This document shows, piece by piece, positions 23,672-31,424 of a stretch of 64,000 bases of DNA. How positions within the stretch are numbered: the first letter of the stretch is position 1; every line of letters starts with the position of its first letter. The notes beneath the pieces are model-generated. The model worked only from the letters and a program-made list of their open reading frames with translations. It did not search any database and had not been told where the DNA came from. The stretch comes from Flavobacterium agri (GTDB lineage Bacteria > Bacteroidota > Bacteroidia > Flavobacteriales > Flavobacteriaceae). Position numbers and translations under genes: made by a program. The stretch covers positions 282,588 to 346,587 of the forward strand of contig NZ_JACBJI010000001.1 of the NCBI RefSeq assembly GCF_013401995.1, written 5' to 3'.

Positions 23672-26185
23672 TTATTCATTTTGTTCATTAGCGAAAAACT
23701 GGTCGAGAGCCTGCAAATCGGGTACGTTTACGCTTCTTGCCTTGCTGCCTTCGAAAGGACCGACGATTCCCGCCGCTTCCAATTGGTCGATAAGCCTTCC
23801 GGCGCGGTTGTAACCCAGCTTGAGTTTTCGTTGCAAAAGCGAGGCCGAACCTTGCTGCGAAGATACGATAACTTCGGCAGCTTCCCTGAAAAGGGCATCT
23901 CTTTCCGAAATGTCGATATCAAGATTGATGCCAGTTTCGCCTTCAGGAACGTATTCTGGAAGCAGATAAGCGTTCGGATAAGCCTTTTGCGAACCGATGA
24001 ATTCGGTAATCTTCTCGACCTCAGGAGTATCGACGAATGCGCACTGTACACGGGTTACGTCGTTTCCGTTCGAATACAATAAATCGCCTCGTCCGATCAA
24101 TTGGTCGGCGCCTTGCGTATCGAGAATAGTACGCGAATCGATCTTTGACGTCACGCGGAATGCAATTCGCGCCGGAAAGTTCGCTTTGATGATACCCGTA
24201 ATCACGTTCACCGACGGACGTTGCGTCGCAATAATCAAGTGGATTCCGATTGCACGAGCCAACTGCGCAAGACGCGCGATCGGGGTTTCGACTTCTTTTC
24301 CTGCGGTCATGATCAGATCGGCGAACTCGTCGACGACTAAGACGATGTAAGGAAGAAAACGGTGGCCGGCCTCAGGATTGAGTTTCCGGTTCTTGAATTT
24401 GTCGTTGTATTCCTTGATGTTGCGCACCATCGCGTCTTTGAGCAACGAATAGCGGTTGTCCATTTCGACGCAAAGCGAATTCAACGTGTTGATTACTTTG
24501 GTGTTGTCGGTGATGATCGCATCTTCGGTATCCGGAAGTTTCGCCAAATAATGACGCTCGATCTTATTGAACAGCGTGAGTTCCACTTTCTTCGGATCGA
24601 CGAGCACGAATTTCACTTCGGCCGGATGTTTTTTGTAGAGTAGGGAAGTAAGCACGGCGTTCAAGCCAACCGATTTACCTTGTCCCGTTGCACCCGCCAT
24701 GAGCAAGTGCGGCATTTTGGCCAAATCGGCTACGAAGGTTTCGTTTGAAATCGTCTTTCCTAACGCAATCGGAAGTTCCATTTCGGCTTCCTGGAATTTG
24801 GACGAACCGATCACGTTCTTCATCGAAACGATCGTCGGTTTCTGGTTCGGCACTTCGATACCGATCGTTCCTTTTCCCGGAATCGGTGCGATGATACGGA
24901 TTCCGAGAGCCGAAAGCGAAAGCGCGATGTCGTCTTCAAGACTCTTGATTTTCGAGATGCGGATTCCGGCTTCGGGCACGATCTCGTAAAGCGTCACCGA
25001 AGGACCGACCGTCGCTTTAATTTGAGCGATGTCGATTTTATAATTGCGAAGCGTCTCGACGATCCGGTTCTTGTTTTCCTCGAGTTCTTCCTGATTGATC
25101 GTGATTCCGCCGCCGGCGTACTCCTTGAGCATGTCGATCGTAGGGAATTTATAGTTCGAAAGTTCGAGTGTCGGGTCGAAAAGGCCGAAATCCTCAACCA
25201 GTCTCGCGGCAAGGTTTTCTTCGACTATATCTTCTTCCGGGGCTTTTTCGATCACGAAAGCCTCGTCGTCGGTCGTGATGATTTGCGGAGCAGGCGTCGG
25301 TGTAGGAAGCGATTCCAAAACGGCTTCGTGTTTCGGGTCGTGCGTAAGCGAAATTTCTGACGGATGTTCGATCGTCGGACGCAACGCCTCCTTGTCGATC
25401 TCGAATTTCGAAGCGACTTTCAAAACCGGTTCGGGAATGTCTTCTTCGTCTTCTTCGGGAAACGGATTGAATTTTAAATCTTCGTTCGGTTGTTCCTCTG
25501 TTGCAAACTCCTCGAGATTGTAGGCATCGCCCGCATTGTCAGAAACAGCCGGAGTTGCCGTATTCATTTTAGCCAACTCTTCGTTGATTTCGGACTTTTT
25601 GCGTTCGAAGAAACCTTTGATCTTATCCGGAGAAACCTTGATTTTATAAATCAGGTAAATGATGATGCCGAAAACCAACACGAGAAGCGTTCCCGTACTT
25701 CCGATATAATCCTGTAGGAAAACGTTCATTTCGTAACCGACCGTTCCGCCGAGTTCGGGCAATGAATCCGCGAAAAATCCGAACAGGACAGAAAGGACGA
25801 TCAATGCGAACAAATCCCAGAACCAAATGCTTTTGAGTTTGCGCAACGGTACGTCGAGCACCAAAAATGCGCCGGTCAGGAAAAACAGTTTCACGAACAG
25901 GAAAGAAGCGGCCCCGAATCCTTTGAAGATAAAGAAATCGGCGAGCCAAGCCCCGAATTTACCGAGCCAGTTGCGCGCCTTGAGGCTGCGGTCGGCCCAG
26001 GAAACCAACGTGCTTTGGTCTTCTCTCCAATAAATGAAAAAAGACACGAACGACAGCAACAACGCTACCGACAACAGCACGAGCAACGAGCCGATGAGAA
26101 TCTCATGGCGACGCGAAATCTTGCGTTTCTTCTTGATGTCTTTCTTTTCGTCTGCCGTTTCGGCTGTTTTCTTGGTTCTTGCCAT
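23672..26185 (-). CDS. ftsK: DNA translocase FtsK
   Basis: 837 aa. Four N-terminal membrane helices (about residues 30-185), an acidic linker (about 215-330), the motor domain with Walker A GATGQGKSVGL (about 490-500), Walker B VLVVDEFADL and the motif ATQRPSVNVITG, and a C-terminal gamma winged helix (about 770-830, LLQRKLKLGYNRAGRLIDQL) that reads KOPS-like signals. It pumps DNA at the septum to separate chromosome ends during division. It is followed by lolA with one base between, and preceded by dgkA. Confidence 0.97.
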   Translation of the reverse strand: MARTKKTAETADEKKDIKKKRKISRRHEILIGSLLVLLSVALLLSFVSFFIYWREDQSTLVSWADRSLKARNWLGKFGAWLADFFIFKGFGAASFLFVKLFFLTGAFLVLDVPLRKLKSIWFWDLFALIVLSVLFGFFADSLPELGGTVGYEMNVFLQDYIGSTGTLLVLVFGIIIYLIYKIKVSPDKIKGFFERKKSEINEELAKMNTATPAVSDNAGDAYNLEEFATEEQPNEDLKFNPFPEEDEEDIPEPVLKVASKFEIDKEALRPTIEHPSEISLTHDPKHEAVLESLPTPTPAPQIITTDDEAFVIEKAPEEDIVEENLAARLVEDFGLFDPTLELSNYKFPTIDMLKEYAGGGITINQEELEENKNRIVETLRNYKIDIAQIKATVGPSVTLYEIVPEAGIRISKIKSLEDDIALSLSALGIRIIAPIPGKGTIGIEVPNQKPTIVSMKNVIGSSKFQEAEMELPIALGKTISNETFVADLAKMPHLLMAGATGQGKSVGLNAVLTSLLYKKHPAEVKFVLVDPKKVELTLFNKIERHYLAKLPDTEDAIITDNTKVINTLNSLCVEMDNRYSLLKDAMVRNIKEYNDKFKNRKLNPEAGHRFLPYIVLVVDEFADLIMTAGKEVETPIARLAQLARAIGIHLIIATQRPSVNVITGIIKANFPARIAFRVTSKIDSRTILDTQGADQLIGRGDLLYSNGNDVTRVQCAFVDTPEVEKITEFIGSQKAYPNAYLLPEYVPEGETGINLDIDISERDALFREAAEVIVSSQQGSASLLQRKLKLGYNRAGRLIDQLEAAGIVGPFEGSKARSVNVPDLQALDQFFANEQNE

Positions 26186-26196
26186 CTACAAGGTTT

Positions 26197-26571
26197 CTAG
26201 ATGAATTTTGGGATGTATATCAGCGCGCCTATCGCAATGGCGGTCATCGCGGCGAAAAATACGGCGCCGGCGGCTATGTCTTTGATGAAACCGATTTTTT
26301 CATGGAATTGCGGATGGATGAAATCGGCGATCTTCTCGACGGCCGTGTTCAATCCTTCGATGCTCATCACAAGCCCGATCGCCAAGGTCTGGAACAACCA
26401 TTCGGTAGCCGAGATGTGCATGATGAAGCCCAAAACGCTCATCGCGATCCCGATACCGAACTGCACCATCACGCTGTGTTCGGTCGTAATCAGTTTCACG
26501 GCGCCCAAAAAAGCATATTTGACGCTTTTGAGCCTGCCGGTAACAAAGGTGTTGTCTTTTTCGAAATCCAT
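26197..26571 (-). CDS. Diacylglycerol/undecaprenol kinase (DgkA family)
   Basis: 124 aa with three membrane helices. The signature ATEWLFQTLAIGLVMSIEGLNTAVEK contains the catalytic Glu and the N-T-A-[VI]-E motif of prokaryotic DagK proteins. It phosphorylates diacylglycerol or undecaprenol in the inner membrane, feeding phosphatidate recycling or undecaprenyl phosphate supply. Its start overlaps the tpx stop by one base and it precedes ftsK by 11 bp, so tpx-dgkA-ftsK-lolA-lptF/G-ribB may be one transcript. Confidence 0.92.
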   Translation of the reverse strand: MDFEKDNTFVTGRLKSVKYAFLGAVKLITTEHSVMVQFGIGIAMSVLGFIMHISATEWLFQTLAIGLVMSIEGLNTAVEKIADFIHPQFHEKIGFIKDIAAGAVFFAAMTAIAIGALIYIPKFI

Positions 26572-27068
26572 TATAATGCGGCCAATGCGGCTTCGTAATT
26601 CGGTTCGTCTGCAATTTCAGGCACTTGTTCGCTATAGGCGATTTTTCCGTCAGTATCGATGACTACGACCGCGCGCGAATGAAGCCCCGCGAGTTTTCCG
26701 TCGACGATCTCAAGACCGTAATCCTTACCGAATTTCCCGTCCTTGAAATCGGAAAGACAATGTACGTTGCTCAATCCTTCGGCACCGCAAAAACGCTTTT
26801 GGGCAAAAGGCAAATCGCGCGAAACACAAAGTACGACGGTATTGTCGAGGTTGCTGGCTTTCTGGTTGAAAACGCGTACCGAAGTCGCACAAGTCGGGGT
26901 ATCGATGCTCGGGAACACGTTTAGTATGACGTTCTTTCCTTTGTAATCGGCCAATGTAGCCGTAGAAAGATCTTCTTTAGAAAGTTGGAAATCTGTTGCG
27001 GCATCTCCTTTTTTAGGAAGTTCACCGTTGGTGTGGATCGAATTTCCACCTAGGGTTATCGTAGACAT
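26571..27068 (-). CDS. tpx: Thiol peroxidase (atypical 2-Cys peroxiredoxin)
   Basis: 165 aa. Peroxidatic Cys60 is in SIDTPTCATSVRVFN and resolving Cys94 in QKRFCGAEG, the spacing of Tpx-type enzymes that form an intramolecular disulfide. It reduces hydroperoxides using thioredoxin. A TAATTTTG -7 box (complement 27087-27094) lies 19 bp upstream of its ATG, so it is the probable first gene of the minus-strand run through ftsK to ribB. Confidence 0.96.
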   Translation of the reverse strand: MSTITLGGNSIHTNGELPKKGDAATDFQLSKEDLSTATLADYKGKNVILNVFPSIDTPTCATSVRVFNQKASNLDNTVVLCVSRDLPFAQKRFCGAEGLSNVHCLSDFKDGKFGKDYGLEIVDGKLAGLHSRAVVVIDTDGKIAYSEQVPEIADEPNYEAALAAL

Positions 27069-27081
27069 GTCTTGTTTTTAA

Positions 27082-27219
27082 AAGTTCAAAATTAAAAAAA
27101 AAGCCGAGCTAATCTGCGACTTCGGCAGCTATTATGACCTGCAAAATAAAAAAGCTTTCGGGCTTATGGGTGAAGTGCGCAAAGAAGTTTTGAAGAAAGT
27201 AATAAACAGTTTTAAGTGA
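27082..27219 (+). other. Open frame without a clear start, possible gene remnant
   Basis: Forty-five sense codons run open to the TGA at 27217-27219 and give a plausible-looking C-terminal tail (DFGSYYDLQNKKAFGLMGEV then a Lys/Val-rich helix). There is no good start codon near its beginning and a stop lies just upstream. It may be the eroded 3' end of a lost gene, or chance. The rest of the 27069-27362 gap holds only the promoters of tpx and of the tail-collar genes. Confidence 0.2.
27087..27094 (-). promoter_or_regulatory. -7 box of tpx
   Basis: TAATTTTG on the minus strand fits TAnnTTTG. Just upstream on that strand is a weak terminator-like element, GCCGA / TCGGC (5-bp stem, 27102-27125) followed by nine T, whose source transcript is unclear. 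Confidence 0.5.
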
Positions 27220-27320
27220 GTGTCCGAAAAAGAAATATAAGGTTGGATATCATCATTATCATCGATAAAAGGAGCAAAAAATTAACAAATACATCCGTTA
27301 AAGTTCAACATGCGCGGGCG

Positions 27321-27328
27321 TACATTTG
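27321..27328 (+). promoter_or_regulatory. -7 box of the tail-collar gene operon
   Basis: TACATTTG fits TAnnTTTG, 34 bp before the first start codon. No obvious -33. Confidence 0.5.
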
Positions 27329-27362
27329 AGTTACCCTAATCTACAACCAATATTATCGACCA

Positions 27363-28160
27363 ATGCTAAAAAAAATACTTCCGCTATTTCTGCTGGCGGG
27401 GCCTTTTGCGGCCGTTTCCCAAGTCGGGATCGGGACGCAGACACCCAATGCCTCGGCCCTTTTGGAACTGAATTCGTCCGATAAGGGATTGTTGCTTCCA
27501 AAAGTCGCTTTGACTTCCACAAACCAATCTGCGCCCCTGTCTTCACACTTGCGTGGAATGATCGTGTACAATACCGCGACATCGGCTACCGAAGGAGGTT
27601 TTGATGTTACGCCGGGCATGTACTATAACGACGGATCGGCTTGGATCCGAATGACAACCAAACTTCCTGTTATAGGCGATATCAAATACGGACTGCAACC
27701 CGCAGACCACAACGGTTGGTATATACTCGACGGACGTCCCACGAATTCGCTTTCGGGCAGTGCCGCAACGGTAGCCGCCTCGCTTGGGTTCACCAACAGT
27801 CTTCCCGATGCGCGCGATAGGTTTCTCAAAAGCAAAAGCGCCACCGAAAATATCGGAGATACAGGCGGAACAAGCACATTTTTTATTGCACTCGAAAATT
27901 TCCCCGACGTGAATTTTACCGGTTCGACAGATTCTGCAGGAGCGCATACACATTCGTATCTCGACAACCTCACAACTGTAAACAATTACATCGCGGGCAC
28001 AGATAATGCGCTGGCGAATACTGTAGCGGCTAATTTCACGACGGGATCGGCAGGAAACCATACCCATACGGCTTCGTTTTCTTCGGGCGGTTCCGGCACG
28101 GCCGTGACTTTTGTGCCTTCCCACATCGTAACCAACGTTTTTATTTACCTCGGAATCTGA
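27363..28160 (+). CDS. Secreted tail-collar-like protein, paralogue 1
   Basis: 265 aa. Signal peptide to about residue 19; then the Bacteroidetes surface-protein block VGIGTQTPNASALLELNSSD and KGLLLPKVALTS (20-52). The rest looks like a phage tail-collar/Mdp module: IGDIKYGLQPADHNGWYILDGR (about 104-125), SLPDARDRF, then paired histidine motifs GAHTH (193-197) and GNHTH (231-235), and ends in FIYLGI. In T4 fibres such GxHxH motifs bind metal at the trimer axis. No phage genes are near. It is the first of three tandem genes; the next start is three bases after its stop. Function unknown; an adhesive or receptor-binding surface fibre is a reasonable guess. Confidence 0.85.
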   Translation: MLKKILPLFLLAGPFAAVSQVGIGTQTPNASALLELNSSDKGLLLPKVALTSTNQSAPLSSHLRGMIVYNTATSATEGGFDVTPGMYYNDGSAWIRMTTKLPVIGDIKYGLQPADHNGWYILDGRPTNSLSGSAATVAASLGFTNSLPDARDRFLKSKSATENIGDTGGTSTFFIALENFPDVNFTGSTDSAGAHTHSYLDNLTTVNNYIAGTDNALANTVAANFTTGSAGNHTHTASFSSGGSGTAVTFVPSHIVTNVFIYLGI

Positions 28161-28163
28161 CCT

Positions 28164-28967
28164 ATGGAAAAAACTCTACTCTTGGCGTTCGGATTTTTGT
28201 CCAGCGCAGCTTTTGCCCAAGTGGGCATCGGAACGGTAAACGTAAATCCCAACGCTTTGCTCGAACTCCGCAGCTCGTCCGACACGGGTGGCTTGCTGCT
28301 TGATACTGTCGCACTTTCCGCATTGGAATCTGCGGCTCCGTTTGCGAGCCATGTTTCAGGGATGCTTGTCTATAATTCGGCCACGAGCGCATCCGATCCC
28401 GAAAATATATTTCCCGGATTGTATTACAATGACGGCTCGAAGTGGGTCCGCATGTCTATCGATAAGGAATTCCCGAAAATAGGAGACGTCAAACAAAGCG
28501 CATCGATATCTGACCATGATGGCTGGTACGCGCTTGACGGCAGGGCCGTTTTGTCTCTTCCGGCATTGGCACAACAAAATGCGGCCACACTTGGTATCGC
28601 GGGAAATCTTCCCGATGCGGCAGATGCAACGCCCAAAGGAGAAGCCTCAGGTGAAGATTTTGGCGACTTGGGCGGTGAAACGTCTTTTGTCATAGAGCAG
28701 GACAATCTTCCCGATATCACGTATGAAGGTACTACTTCGGTTACGGGCGCGCATTCGCACAGTTATGTAAACAGAGGAGGCAGCTTGTACAATTTTACGG
28801 CGGGTGCTGTGGGCGGATTGCGTTTTGAAACCGGCGCGACCCGTTCTACGGGCAGTGCAGGTGCGCATACGCACATACTTTCGGTCCCGACGGGCGGTTC
28901 GGGAACACCGATTGATTTCCGTCCAAAATATCTTGCAGTGCAAACGTTCATTTATCTCGGCTCCTGA
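28164..28967 (+). CDS. Secreted tail-collar-like protein, paralogue 2
   Basis: 267 aa, same plan as its neighbours: signal peptide ending near AFAQ, VGIGTVNVNPNALLELRSS, IGDVKQSASISDHDGWYALDGR, LPDAADATPKG, and the pairs GAHSH and GAHTH before FIYLGS. The LPDA block lacks the R-x-R-F seen in paralogue 1 and has an unusual alanine-rich stretch. Three bases upstream and two bases downstream separate it from its paralogues, so the set is one operon. The N-terminal part is the most conserved in the family; the loops between the two HxH motifs vary most, as expected for a binding surface. Confidence 0.85.
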   Translation: MEKTLLLAFGFLSSAAFAQVGIGTVNVNPNALLELRSSSDTGGLLLDTVALSALESAAPFASHVSGMLVYNSATSASDPENIFPGLYYNDGSKWVRMSIDKEFPKIGDVKQSASISDHDGWYALDGRAVLSLPALAQQNAATLGIAGNLPDAADATPKGEASGEDFGDLGGETSFVIEQDNLPDITYEGTTSVTGAHSHSYVNRGGSLYNFTAGAVGGLRFETGATRSTGSAGAHTHILSVPTGGSGTPIDFRPKYLAVQTFIYLGS

Positions 28968-28969
28968 TC

Positions 28970-29791
28970 ATGAAAACAACAACACTTATCGTAATTTGTC
29001 TGGCTTTGTTGCCAATGGCGGGAGTTTCCCAGGTCTTGATTTCGGATTTTCCGCCAAACAGCGAACCGCAAACAGACGCCGTTCTGGAACTGCGCAGCCT
29101 CAATAAAGACAAAGGCTTGCTTTTGCCTAAAGTCGCATTGGTCGCTGCGAATAATCCGAGCCCGATGTCTGCGCATGTCCAGGGCATGACGGTTTACAAC
29201 ACTCAGGTTTCGGGTGTTTTCCCGAACCGCGTCGAACCCGGATTATATTACAACGACGGAACTTCGTGGAAGCATATTTCGACAAACGCCCCGACAATCG
29301 GAGATATCAAAAGCAGTGCGCTCGCTTCCGATCACGATGGGTGGTATTTGCTTAACGGAAGAGTCGTAACAGCCTTGCCGGTAGCGGCACATGCCTATGC
29401 ACAGGGGTTGGGATTCGCTTCGAATCTGCCAAATGGAGCGAACCGTTTTCTTAAAGGCAAAACCGATGCGGAAATATTGGGTTCGTCAGGCGGAAGCGCG
29501 GGTATTGTCATCGCACAGGAAAATTTTCCTGAATTTATGTTTACCGCTACGCTCGGAGAGGCAGGACTTCACAACCACAGCTACAACGACAGGGCCAGTG
29601 GGACAGGAATGAGCGCGGAAGGCGGTGCGATACAAACCGTAGCCGACAATGTGAGCGTCGCCGACACAACAGGCATTTCAGGAGACCATTCGCATTCATT
29701 TTCAGTAAACACGGGCGGAAACGGTACGCCAATCCCGTTCAAGCCGCCTTATATGGCTTCGAACCTGTTCATTTATCTCGGAAGTAATTGA
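28970..29791 (+). CDS. Secreted tail-collar-like protein, paralogue 3
   Basis: 273 aa. Signal peptide to about GVSQ, KDKGLLLPKVALVAANNPSP, IGDIKSSALASDHDGWYLLNGR, LPNGANRFLKGKTDAEILGS, and histidine motifs GLHNH and GDHSH before LFIYLGSN. It follows paralogue 2 by two bases and ends before a strong bidirectional terminator. The three proteins have diverged clearly while keeping length and motif order, so the duplications are old and all copies look intact. Confidence 0.85.
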   Translation: MKTTTLIVICLALLPMAGVSQVLISDFPPNSEPQTDAVLELRSLNKDKGLLLPKVALVAANNPSPMSAHVQGMTVYNTQVSGVFPNRVEPGLYYNDGTSWKHISTNAPTIGDIKSSALASDHDGWYLLNGRVVTALPVAAHAYAQGLGFASNLPNGANRFLKGKTDAEILGSSGGSAGIVIAQENFPEFMFTATLGEAGLHNHSYNDRASGTGMSAEGGAIQTVADNVSVADTTGISGDHSHSFSVNTGGNGTPIPFKPPYMASNLFIYLGSN

Positions 29792-29792
29792 T

Positions 29793-29835
29793 CCAAAAAA
29801 AAAAGCGCCCTTATGACAAGGGCGTTTTTTTTTGG
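29793..29835. terminator. Bidirectional intrinsic terminator
   Basis: CCAAAAAAAAAAGCGCCCTT and AAGGGCGTTTTTTTTTGG pair around ATGAC; A-run and T-run on the two sides let it work in both directions between the tail-collar operon and the convergent thioredoxin genes. Confidence 0.92.
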
Positions 29836-29860
29836 GCCAATCAAGTAAATAAAGCGATGC

Positions 29861-30118
29861 TTATTTGTCTATAGAGCCGAGCACGCGCTGCATGAACGCA
29901 TTCAAGGCTTCTTTTTTGGGCGTTCCCGATTTGATCATCTTGTCGACTTCGAGCGCGCCGTACATGTTCGAGATCAGTTCGCCTATCACATCGAGTTCTT
30001 CGTCTTTGAGCGACGGTACTTCGGTGAGCGCTTCGAGCACTTCTACGGCTTCGATCACGTAATCCTGGTCGTTGGCTTCGATGAACTCGGTCAAATGTTT
30101 GATTACGGGCAACTTCAT
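29861..30118 (-). CDS. Conserved small protein (probably DUF6952 family)
   Basis: 85 aa, mostly helical and acidic, no signal or membrane segment. It has the look of the small proteins encoded directly after a thioredoxin in many Flavobacteria, annotated DUF6952; I am fairly but not fully sure of the family name. Its ATG overlaps the thioredoxin stop (ATGA), so it is translationally coupled to it. Function unknown; the context suggests thiol redox control. Confidence 0.75.
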   Translation of the reverse strand: MKLPVIKHLTEFIEANDQDYVIEAVEVLEALTEVPSLKDEELDVIGELISNMYGALEVDKMIKSGTPKKEALNAFMQRVLGSIDK

Positions 30119-30432
30119 CAGTTCGACGAGATTTCGGTTACGAGTTCGGCCAAAACCTCGGCTTTGTTCGTCTGCGTTTCGTTAAGCAGTTTTCCGCCTT
30201 TGAAAGTCGCGAAAGTCGGCAGGTTCGAAACGTTGGCGAGTTTGCGCGATTCGGGCGAGTTCTCGGCGTCGACGATCACGAAAGTCATGCCTTCGTTCTC
30301 GGTCGCGAACTTCTTGAACTTGGGTTTCATGATGCGGCAGTTGCCACACCACGAAGCGGAGTATTGCACGACGACTTTGTCGTTTTGGGAAACGATGTCG
30401 GCGAGCGTATCGGTTGTTAATTCTACTACCAT
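30118..30432 (-). CDS. Thioredoxin family protein
   Basis: 104 aa thioredoxin fold. The active site is SASWCGNCRIMKP with Cys29 and Cys32 (CGNC instead of the classical CGPC), and the cis-Pro is in VSNLPTFATFKGG. The altered CxxC suggests a redox potential different from standard thioredoxin. It lies downstream of a peroxiredoxin on the same strand with a 101-bp gap holding a long inverted repeat, and is a plausible reductant for it. Confidence 0.9.
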   Translation of the reverse strand: MVVELTTDTLADIVSQNDKVVVQYSASWCGNCRIMKPKFKKFATENEGMTFVIVDAENSPESRKLANVSNLPTFATFKGGKLLNETQTNKAEVLAELVTEISSN

Positions 30433-30452
30433 TTTGGAATTTGGAAATTAGA

Positions 30453-30520
30453 AAATTTGAAAATTTGAAAATGATTTGACAATGTTAAGTCCAATGTCTC
30501 ATTTTCAAATTTCCAAATTT
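30453..30520. repeat. Near-perfect 21-bp inverted repeat
   Basis: The arms 30453-30473 and 30500-30520 are complementary at 20 of 21 positions and made of AAATTTG/CAAATTT units, with a 26-nt loop. It lies between the peroxiredoxin and thioredoxin genes and may form a partial terminator or mRNA-stabilising hairpin. Confidence 0.7.
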
Positions 30521-30533
30521 GCAAATAGATTTA

Positions 30534-31169
30534 TTAATTGTTCAAATAATTAGCGACGCCTTCACGTGTAGCGAACATCGCTTCTTTTCCTTCTTCCCAG
30601 TTCGCAGGGCAAACTTCGCCTTTGGTCTGTACGTGCGTGTAAGCGTCGATCAAGCGAAGGTATTCGCCAACGTTGCGTCCAAGCGGCATGTCGTTGATGC
30701 TTTCGTGGAATACTTTTCCGGTTTCGTCGACAAGGTATGTCGCGCGGTACGTCACGTTCGAACCTTCTACCAAAAGCACGTTGTTTTCTTCGTCGTATTG
30801 AGATGATTCGATATCCAAAATCCCGAGGATGTTAGACAGGTTGCGGTTCGTGTCCGCCAAAATAGGGTAGGTCACGCCTTCGATACCGCCGTTGTTTTTC
30901 GCAGTGTTCAACCACGCAAAATGTACTTCGTTCGTGTCGCAAGAAGCACCGATCACGATCGTGTTGCGTTTTTCAAACTCCGGCAACGCTTCCTGGAACG
31001 CGTGAAGTTCTGTTGGACAAACGAACGTGAAATCTTTCGGGTACCAGAAAAGCAATACTTTCTTGTTGTTTTTGGTAGCTTCCTCAAAGATGTTGATCTT
31101 TAGGTTGTCGCCCATTTCAGAGATAGCGTCTACAGCGATGCTTGGAAATTTTTTACCTACGAATGCCAT
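30534..31169 (-). CDS. 2-Cys peroxiredoxin (AhpC/Prx family)
   Basis: 211 aa. Peroxidatic Cys51 is in KDFTFVCPTELHAFQ and resolving Cys187 in GEVCPANW, as in typical 2-Cys peroxiredoxins. It reduces hydrogen peroxide and organic peroxides in the cytosol. The thioredoxin and small coupled gene downstream make a local peroxide-detoxification set; no ahpF is present, so thioredoxin is the likely electron donor. Confidence 0.95.
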   Translation of the reverse strand: MAFVGKKFPSIAVDAISEMGDNLKINIFEEATKNNKKVLLFWYPKDFTFVCPTELHAFQEALPEFEKRNTIVIGASCDTNEVHFAWLNTAKNNGGIEGVTYPILADTNRNLSNILGILDIESSQYDEENNVLLVEGSNVTYRATYLVDETGKVFHESINDMPLGRNVGEYLRLIDAYTHVQTKGEVCPANWEEGKEAMFATREGVANYLNN

Positions 31170-31388
31170 AATTATTTGGGTTTAAAAGTTATTTTTATTG
31201 CCGCAAAAATAGGTGGCTGCTGTACGATTTTTCAATCAGAAGTAATTATAAGTTTTGATTTTGAAATAGGTTTCGGCTATACTTTTGCTTCGGTTAAGAA
31301 TGCCTTAATTATTTTGGATTTGGATTGAACGACCGATAATTATCGGCGTATTTTTTTCGAATATTCCCAATTTGCATTCCTGACTTTT

Positions 31389-31396
31389 TATATTTG
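31389..31396 (+). promoter_or_regulatory. -7 box of the second APC permease
   Basis: TATATTTG fits TAnnTTTG, 28 bp before the start. A TTTG at 31371-31374 is closer than the usual spacing for a -33 element. Confidence 0.45.
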
Positions 31397-31424
31397 CCAT
31401 CTGACAACCCAGACAAAACACTAT

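Noticed and set aside
27363..29791. Prophage or tailocin fragment
   Set aside because: Tail-collar-like domains are present, but each protein has a signal peptide and there are no capsid, terminase, baseplate or integrase genes nearby.
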